Assembly (NCBI GenBank): GCA_026785795.1
Contig: JAJAZJ010000191.1
Location: forward strand, 1 to 5,678
Direction of reading: 5' to 3'
DNA from: Pseudoxanthomonas sp.
Lineage (GTDB): Bacteria > Pseudomonadota > Gammaproteobacteria > Xanthomonadales > Xanthomonadaceae
DNA length: 5,678 bases
How positions within the stretch are numbered: position 1 is the first letter of the stretch; each line of letters opens with the position of its first letter. This document shows, piece by piece, positions 1 through 5,678 of this stretch. Under the pieces are notes generated by a model. It did not search any database, was not told the origin of the DNA, and saw only the letters and a list, made by a program, of their open reading frames with translations. A program made the translations under genes and the position numbers.

Positions 1-698
1 AGGGTGGCCTTGTCGAAATCAAAGTTCACGCCATTCAGGTCGATGGTGATCGGAGCCGGAGCAGGCGGGGCAACCGGAGCAACCGGAGCCGCAGCCACTT
101 CTGCAACCGGGACCGGCCCAAGCGGAACCACAAGGGCGAAATTGACCAGGACGTCACCGAACCAGCTCTCGTCCGGGGCAGCAACGCTGTTGCCATCAAA
201 GTCAGCGCGGTAGGCAACCTCGGCACGCACCGCGACGCGCTTATCGAAGCTGGACTGGATACCGGCGCCAACCTTGGCGGCGAAGTTGCCGTCCTCGCGA
301 TTTCCCGGGGAGTTCACGCTCGGGAACGCGTTAAACTCTTCCTCGGACTGCTGATAACCCAGGCCACCCAGGAGGTAAGGGTGCCAGCCGCGGTTGTCGT
401 CATTGAAATGGCGACGCATATCAACGGAAACGCCGTACTGGCTCCAGTTGAGGTCCTGGTTGTCGTTAAAATTCGGGTGCTGATAGTTCAGCTCACCGTC
501 GATCGACCAGTTCGGGCTGATGAACTTGCCCATGCCCAGGCCAAGCGCTGGGGCGTTGTTGGTCTGGCGGTCATTGTCTTGCAGGTTGAAACCAGCCGAA
601 CCCGTCAGGTACCAACGGTCGTCGAACTCCTGAGCGGAAGCGGCCTGCGCCACGCCCAGACCGGCCAACAGTGCGGCACAGAGAAGTTTCTTATTCAT
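1..698 (-). CDS. OmpA-family outer membrane protein, 3' end cut by the window edge
   Basis: Seen: reading leftward from the ATG at 698-696 gives 232 complete codons with no stop before the edge. Residues 1-22 are a Sec signal peptide (MNKK, a hydrophobic core, then ASA before QEF). Residues about 24-191 show the alternating aromatic and glycine-rich pattern of an eight-stranded OmpA-like beta barrel, for example RWYLTGSAGF near the start and HPYLLGGLGY around 106-115. A Pro/Ala/Val linker follows (about 192-216). The last residues, ITIDLNGVNFDFDKATL, are the typical opening of the OmpA C-terminal peptidoglycan-binding domain. Known: such proteins sit in the outer membrane and bind peptidoglycan through this domain; relatives are roughly 350-370 residues, so about a third is missing here. 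A good ribosome binding site supports the start. The gene is divergent from everything else in the window. The family is secure; the exact orthologue is not, so no symbol is given. Confidence 0.93.
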   Translation of the reverse strand, partial: MNKKLLCAALLAGLGVAQAASAQEFDDRWYLTGSAGFNLQDNDRQTNNAPALGLGMGKFISPNWSIDGELNYQHPNFNDNQDLNWSQYGVSVDMRRHFNDDNRGWHPYLLGGLGYQQSEEEFNAFPSVNSPGNREDGNFAAKVGAGIQSSFDKRVAVRAEVAYRADFDGNSVAAPDESWFGDVLVNFALVVPLGPVPVAEVAAAPVAPVAPPAPAPITIDLNGVNFDFDKAT

Positions 699-704
699 TT
701 GCAG

Positions 705-710
705 CTCCTT
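705..710 (-). promoter_or_regulatory. Ribosome binding site of the OmpA-family gene
   Basis: On the minus strand AAGGAG lies six bases before the ATG (AAGGAGCTGCAAATG). It is a near-consensus Shine-Dalgarno sequence and fixes the start at 698, which also gives a clean signal peptide. Confidence 0.85.
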
Positions 711-818
711 GAAAAAATCAGTTGTAAGAGAAACCGTGAGGGCTTGAGTTTTGAAGTGGATTCCAGCGTTCATGCAGGATTGTGCAGACAGCCGTGCCTG
801 TACGCCACCCCAGCGAGA

Positions 819-848
819 CTAATACTTTCCGTGTGAAGGCTGCGTTAA
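819..848 (-). promoter_or_regulatory. Candidate sigma-70-type promoter for the OmpA-family gene
   Basis: On the minus strand TTAACG (848-843) and TATTAG (824-819) are separated by 18 bases; each matches the sigma-70 consensus at four of six positions. A second candidate lies just upstream: an extended -10 element TGTTATGGT, whose TATGGT is 858-853, with only a weak -35. Either would give a leader of more than 100 nucleotides, in keeping with the long leaders known for ompA messages. The 819-890 stretch is clearly richer in A and T than its surroundings. The assignment rests on motif matching only. Confidence 0.35.
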
Positions 849-867
849 CGTTACCATAACAAGTAAC
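844..867. repeat. GTTAAC / GTTAC inverted-repeat cluster in the ompA promoter region
   Basis: GTTAAC (844-849) is a palindrome and TAACGTTA (846-853) an overlapping one. GTTAC (850-854) and GTAAC (863-867) form a further inverted repeat across eight bases. The cluster overlaps both candidate ompA promoters, so it could be an operator. No regulator can be named from the sequence. Confidence 0.4.
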
Positions 868-1234
868 CCAATCCAACCTTAACAGTATCTCCCAGTCCTA
901 TCCCCCATACATGTTTATTAACAGGCAGGTCAGCTGGCGGGCCGATCCGTTGCCCACGCCTAGCTCCGGACCGGAATCGCAAATCTTGCCTCAGAACCCC
1001 TGGCTGAGCCGTGGGCGTAAGCAACTCCGCTGTGTCAGCCGTATTGGCGTGCCCCGGCACCACTGCCCACCCGGGCCTGGCCCTGAGTGCGGGCGGGCGG
1101 GATGCCATCCTCAGGGAATTCAGCACAGGATACGGATGGGCAGGCTGGCCGTGGGACCTCACCTTAAGCTGTGCGCACTGAAGCCCCAGGCTGGCAGGTA
1201 GCACCCGCTACGTCGTCTGTTCCGGACCCCGCGC
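868..1234. other. Intergenic region between divergent ompA and yczE-like genes
   Basis: No convincing gene is seen. The minus-strand frame 1204-851 is open for 117 codons, but its composition looks like chance and it has no recognisable domain. Small structures present: CTCAG/CTGAG arms at 990-994 and 1004-1008; a direct repeat CAGGCTGGC at 1141-1149 and 1187-1195; and a GTAGC-ACCC-GCTAC hairpin at 1198-1211, ending 23 bases before the yczE-like start. No clear sigma-70 promoter for the plus-strand gene was found. Confidence 0.5.
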
Positions 1235-4001
<2,767 letters not shown>

Positions 4002-4034
4002 TTCCACTGTCCGTGGCGCGTCAGGTTCCCTTCT

Positions 4035-4082
4035 CCCCCCGGCGCCCATAGGGTGTGCTCGGCTGAGAAGGCGCCCGAGGGG
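4035..4082 (+). terminator. Possible hairpin terminator downstream of fadH
   Basis: GGCGCC at 4041-4046 can pair with GGCGCC at 4070-4075, extended by a C run (4035-4040) facing GGGG (4079-4082) across a small internal bulge. The loop is about 23 bases and no T tract follows, so this is a weak candidate that could equally be part of a repeated intergenic element. Confidence 0.3.
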
Positions 4083-4130
4083 CGGAAGAGGGCGTGGTCT
4101 ACAGGTGCACGGAATCTTCTTCAGCTAGTC

Positions 4131-4183
4131 ACTCCCACACCCTCATCCGGCGCTTCGCACCATCTTCTCCCACAGGGAGAAGA
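4131..4183. repeat. Probable dispersed intergenic repeat ending in a strong hairpin
   Basis: The sequence around 4139-4183 (CCCTCATCCGGCGCTTCGCA, then a C/T-rich arm) resembles a family of intergenic repeats I recall from many GC-rich proteobacterial genomes. Seen directly: TCTTCTCCC (4163-4171), loop ACA, GGGAGAAGA (4175-4183), a perfect nine-base-pair stem. Only a weak T stretch occurs some bases downstream, so it could act as a Rho-independent-like or mRNA-stabilising structure. The repeat identity is from memory and not tested. Confidence 0.5.
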
Positions 4184-4211
4184 AACGATGTTTGAGCAAA
4201 TACTCCATTTC

Positions 4212-4234
4212 CAATCAATCACTTAGCTTGATTG
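4212..4234. repeat. CAATCAA / TTGATTG inverted repeat
   Basis: Perfect seven-base arms (4212-4218 and 4228-4234) around nine bases, in an AT-rich patch of a GC-rich region. The geometry fits a binding site for a dimeric regulator upstream of the hydrolase gene. No regulator is identifiable. Confidence 0.45.
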
Positions 4235-4242
4235 TCAACAAC

Positions 4243-4254
4243 ACCTGTTCAGGT
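4243..4254. repeat. ACCTG-TT-CAGGT dyad
   Basis: Perfect five-base arms separated by TT, nine bases after the preceding inverted repeat. It directly adjoins the G-rich cluster. Possible operator half-sites; function unknown. Confidence 0.35.
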
Positions 4255-4270
4255 TGGGTTGGGGCTGGGG
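4252..4270 (+). other. G-rich cluster, possible G-quadruplex
   Basis: Four G tracts of 2, 3, 4 and 4 bases are separated by TT, TT and CT. This pattern supports a two-layer quadruplex on the plus strand of DNA or RNA. Because the first tract has only two G, a stable three-layer form would need a bulge or another tract. Confidence 0.35.
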
Positions 4271-4420
4271 CCCTTAGATTGCGCCAACTTTTTCCGGCCC
4301 GCCCTGCTCCAACCGGCGAGCCAACCCGGCCTTCGATTGCACCTTGAGGCCGGCCTTGGGCAGCTCACCTGACGGGCTGCCTCCCGATGACGCCCTGACG
4401 CCGTGTCTACCCGAACGCAA

Positions 4421-4434
4421 CTCCCCCACGGGAG
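4421..4434 (+). repeat. Leader hairpin before the hydrolase gene
   Basis: CTCCC, loop CCAC, GGGAG. The 3' arm lies within CGGGAGG (4429-4435), which can also pair with CCTCCCG at 4380-4386, giving two mutually exclusive structures about 40 bases before the ATG. Confidence 0.3.
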
Positions 4435-4460
4435 GCGCGTGGACACTGCCAAGACGGAGC

Positions 4461-4466
4461 AAGGAG
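4461..4466 (+). promoter_or_regulatory. Ribosome binding site of the cell wall hydrolase gene
   Basis: AAGGAG lies nine bases before the ATG at 4476. It decides for this start over the in-frame TTG at 4344, which has no such site and would add a low-complexity leader not expected in the family. Confidence 0.8.
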
Positions 4467-4475
4467 TTCGTACTA

Positions 4476-4934
4476 ATGAAGCTGGCCTGGATTATATGGC
4501 TGTCGCAGATGCTGCCACAGCCCGCCGCAGACTCGCTGTGCCTGAGCACCACGGTCTACCTGGAAGCCCGCGACCAGACCCTGCGCGGCCAGCAGGCGGT
4601 CGCCGAAGTGGCCCTGCGCCGCCTGGACAGCGGCCTGTGGGGCGACTCGATGTGCTCGGTGGTGACTGCCCGCAAGCAGTTCGCGCCAACCATCGTGGCC
4701 CCCGGCACCCGCCTGCAGAACGCCGACGCCTGGTCCACGTCGATCAACGTGGCCCTGAATGCCGAACGAAACTGGGCGCTGCCAGCCGGCGAGCGCAAGG
4801 AGATCGTGCCTGGCGCCAGCCACTTCCTGGCCCACAACATCGCCAGCCCAAGCTGGCGCAACGCCTACCACGTCGCCCAGATCGGAGATCACACTTTCCT
4901 GAGGGTGCAGAAGCTCAAGCCACGCAGTTCATGA
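4476..4934 (+). CDS. SleB-type cell wall hydrolase (Hydrolase_2 family), small secreted form
   Basis: Seen: 152 residues. Residues 1-18 form a short hydrophobic N-terminus (MKLAWIIWLSQML, then PAA before DS) that looks like a signal peptide or anchor. The rest matches the SleB/CwlJ catalytic domain: TVYLEAR (26-32) with the conserved glutamate Glu30, the helix GQQAVAEVALRRL (38-50), the KQF motif (67-69), GASHF (113-117) and the ending VAQIGDHTFLR (133-143). Cys22 and Cys60 could form a disulfide in the periplasm. Known: the founding members are spore-cortex lytic enzymes, but the fold is common in non-spore-forming proteobacteria and phages, where it is thought to cut peptidoglycan. Inferred role: periplasmic wall remodelling, or a domesticated phage lysin. 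No holin or spanin gene is next to it. A good ribosome binding site supports the start. The family is fairly sure; the substrate is not. Confidence 0.88.
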   Translation: MKLAWIIWLSQMLPQPAADSLCLSTTVYLEARDQTLRGQQAVAEVALRRLDSGLWGDSMCSVVTARKQFAPTIVAPGTRLQNADAWSTSINVALNAERNWALPAGERKEIVPGASHFLAHNIASPSWRNAYHVAQIGDHTFLRVQKLKPRSS

Positions 4935-4967
4935 AGCCTTGAGACGCCGACACCGCACGCCAATTTG

Positions 4968-4995
4968 ACGGGCCCGAGAGATATCCTTGGCCCGT
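4968..4995 (+). repeat. Inverted repeat between the hydrolase and GST genes
   Basis: ACGGGCC (4968-4974) and GGCCCGT (4989-4995) form a perfect seven-base-pair stem with a 14-base loop. It lies 33 bases after the hydrolase stop and 12 bases before the GST ribosome binding site. With only TTCCTGTG following, it is a poor intrinsic terminator; a leader structure or operator is as likely. Confidence 0.4.
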
Positions 4996-5007
4996 TCCTG
5001 TGTTCAC

Positions 5008-5012
5008 GGAGG
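5008..5012 (+). promoter_or_regulatory. Ribosome binding site of the GST gene
   Basis: GGAGG lies five bases before the ATG at 5018. It selects this start over the in-frame GTG at 5000, and the protein then begins MKLYTKPGACSL exactly as beta-class GSTs do. Confidence 0.85.
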
Positions 5013-5017
5013 TGCGC

Positions 5018-5629
5018 ATGAAGCTCTACACCAAGCCCGGCGCCTGCTCGCTGTCTGACCATATCGTCTTGAACTGGATCGGTGCCCCCTTCGATGTGGA
5101 GGTCATGGATGCGACGACGCTCAAGTCACCCGGGTATCTGGCACGCAATCCCAACGGGAATGTACCTGCGCTTGAGGTCGATGGCTGGCTGCTGACCCAG
5201 AACGCCGCCATCCTCAACTACCTCGCCGACAGTTTTCCGGCATCCGGGCTGGGAGGCGATGGCACGCCCAAGGGTCGCGCGGAGATCAACCGCTGGCTGG
5301 CCTTCGTCAATGCCGACGTGCACCCCACTTTCCACCCGATGTTCGGTTCAACTTCCTATCTTGGGGGCGAAGCGATGATCGAGGAGAGCAAGAACAACGC
5401 CCGCCGGAAACTGCGCGGACTGTTCGAACGCGTCGATGCGCAGCTGAAGGGAAAGGACTGGCTGACCGGCTCGCGATCAATCGCGGATCCTTATCTGTTC
5501 GTCACCCTGCGCTGGGCCAAGGAAAGCAAGGTGGACTTGTCGGGGCTGGACAACCTGGAGCGTTTTTTCCAGCACATGTGCGCCGATGCCGGGGTGCAGA
5601 AGGCGTTGAAGGCGGAACGCCTGGCCTAA
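5018..5629 (+). CDS. Beta-class glutathione S-transferase
   Basis: Known role: cytosolic dimeric enzyme that binds glutathione and catalyses thiol transfer, conjugation or peroxide-related chemistry. Seen: 203 residues against 201 in E. coli. The thioredoxin-like N-terminal domain (about 1-75) carries Cys10 in KPGACSL, the hallmark of the beta class, and the cis-proline in NVPAL (Pro50). The all-helical C-terminal domain (about 85-200) has His102 in DVHPTF, which aligns with catalytic His106 of E. coli GST, and the N-capping box SIADPYLF (154-161). Odd point: the glutathione-contacting T-E-G triplet of E. coli and Proteus GSTs reads T-Q-N here (60-62), which may alter affinity or specificity. 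The gene stands alone with its own ribosome binding site after an 83-base gap. Class assignment is firm; the physiological substrate is unknown. Confidence 0.95.
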   Translation: MKLYTKPGACSLSDHIVLNWIGAPFDVEVMDATTLKSPGYLARNPNGNVPALEVDGWLLTQNAAILNYLADSFPASGLGGDGTPKGRAEINRWLAFVNADVHPTFHPMFGSTSYLGGEAMIEESKNNARRKLRGLFERVDAQLKGKDWLTGSRSIADPYLFVTLRWAKESKVDLSGLDNLERFFQHMCADAGVQKALKAERLA

Positions 5630-5661
5630 GTGCGCTCAAGCTCGGAAGAACCGCACGAGGT

Positions 5662-5671
5662 CCAGCGCTGG
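5662..5671. repeat. CCAGCGCTGG palindrome near the right edge
   Basis: A perfect ten-base palindrome 33 bases after the GST stop. It may belong to a terminator or a short intergenic repeat that continues beyond the window; too little sequence remains to decide. Confidence 0.25.
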
Positions 5672-5678
5672 TCAACCC

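Larger units (their letters stand above)
4002..4475. other. Structured intergenic region between fadH and the hydrolase gene
   Basis: About 470 bases without a convincing gene. From left to right it holds a long imperfect inverted repeat (CCCC plus GGCGCC at 4035-4046 against GGCGCC and GGGG at 4070-4082), a dispersed-repeat-like hairpin (4163-4183), an AT-rich patch (about 4184-4250) with two dyads, a G-rich cluster (4252-4270), the palindrome AGGCCGGCCT (4347-4356) and a leader hairpin close to the hydrolase gene. No strong sigma-70 promoter could be picked: TTGTCA at 4232-4237 resembles a -35 element but has no good -10 partner. Confidence 0.6.

Noticed and set aside
381..836. Plus-strand frame of 151 codons opposite ompA
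   Set aside because: It is the shadow of the OmpA-family gene, which has a signal peptide, barrel and linker on the other strand.
851..1204. Minus-strand frame of 117 codons upstream of ompA
   Set aside because: It has no recognisable domain, its composition looks random, and its end overlaps the AT-rich ompA promoter region.
4131..4183. Single unit of a CRISPR or phage attachment site
   Set aside because: There is only one copy in the window, with no spacers, no duplicated flank and no tRNA or integrase nearby.
4188..4226. Twelve-codon mini-frame ATG to TAG after the GGGAGAAG hairpin arm
   Set aside because: The Shine-Dalgarno-like bases belong to the hairpin stem, and the peptide is too short to support without expression data.
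4344..4475. N-terminal extension of the hydrolase from the in-frame TTG at 4344
   Set aside because: The AAGGAG at 4461-4466 and the hydrophobic N-terminus point to ATG 4476; the extension is low in hydrophobic structure and covers leader hairpins.

Overview
The window looks like ordinary chromosomal DNA of a GC-rich gammaproteobacterium of the Xanthomonas/Stenotrophomonas family (Lysobacteraceae). Stenotrophomonas is my best guess, from the style of the OmpA-family protein, the strong G/C bias at third codon positions and an intergenic repeat of a kind common in these genomes. This is an inference from reading the sequence; no search was run.

Layout: (1) 1-698, minus strand: 5' part of an OmpA-family outer membrane protein gene that runs off the left edge. 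(2) 699-1234: a long AT-rich leader and promoter region for ompA, then a GC-rich stretch without a convincing gene. (3) 1235-1876, plus: a YczE-like integral membrane protein with a gap-free internal duplication. (4) 1941-4001, plus: a complete, intact NADPH-dependent 2,4-dienoyl-CoA reductase (fadH), 64 bases behind the membrane protein gene. (5) 4002-4475: a structured intergenic region with a dispersed-repeat-like hairpin, two short AT-rich dyads, a G-rich cluster and a leader hairpin. (6) 4476-4934, plus: a small SleB-type cell wall hydrolase. (7) 5018-5629, plus: a beta-class glutathione S-transferase. (8) 5630-5678: a short tail with a palindrome cut close to the window edge.

The genes do not form an obvious pathway. 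OmpA ties the outer membrane to peptidoglycan, the SleB-like enzyme acts on the cell wall, FadH lets beta-oxidation handle unsaturated fatty acids, the GST is a thiol-transfer enzyme, and the YczE-like protein has no established function. yczE and fadH may be cotranscribed; ompA is divergent from them. The other plus-strand genes have their own leaders. I found no tRNA or rRNA gene, CRISPR array, transposase, or evidence of a new multi-gene system. The points most worth a second look are the internal duplication in the YczE-like protein, the altered glutathione-binding residues of the GST, and the dyad and G-rich cluster upstream of the hydrolase gene.
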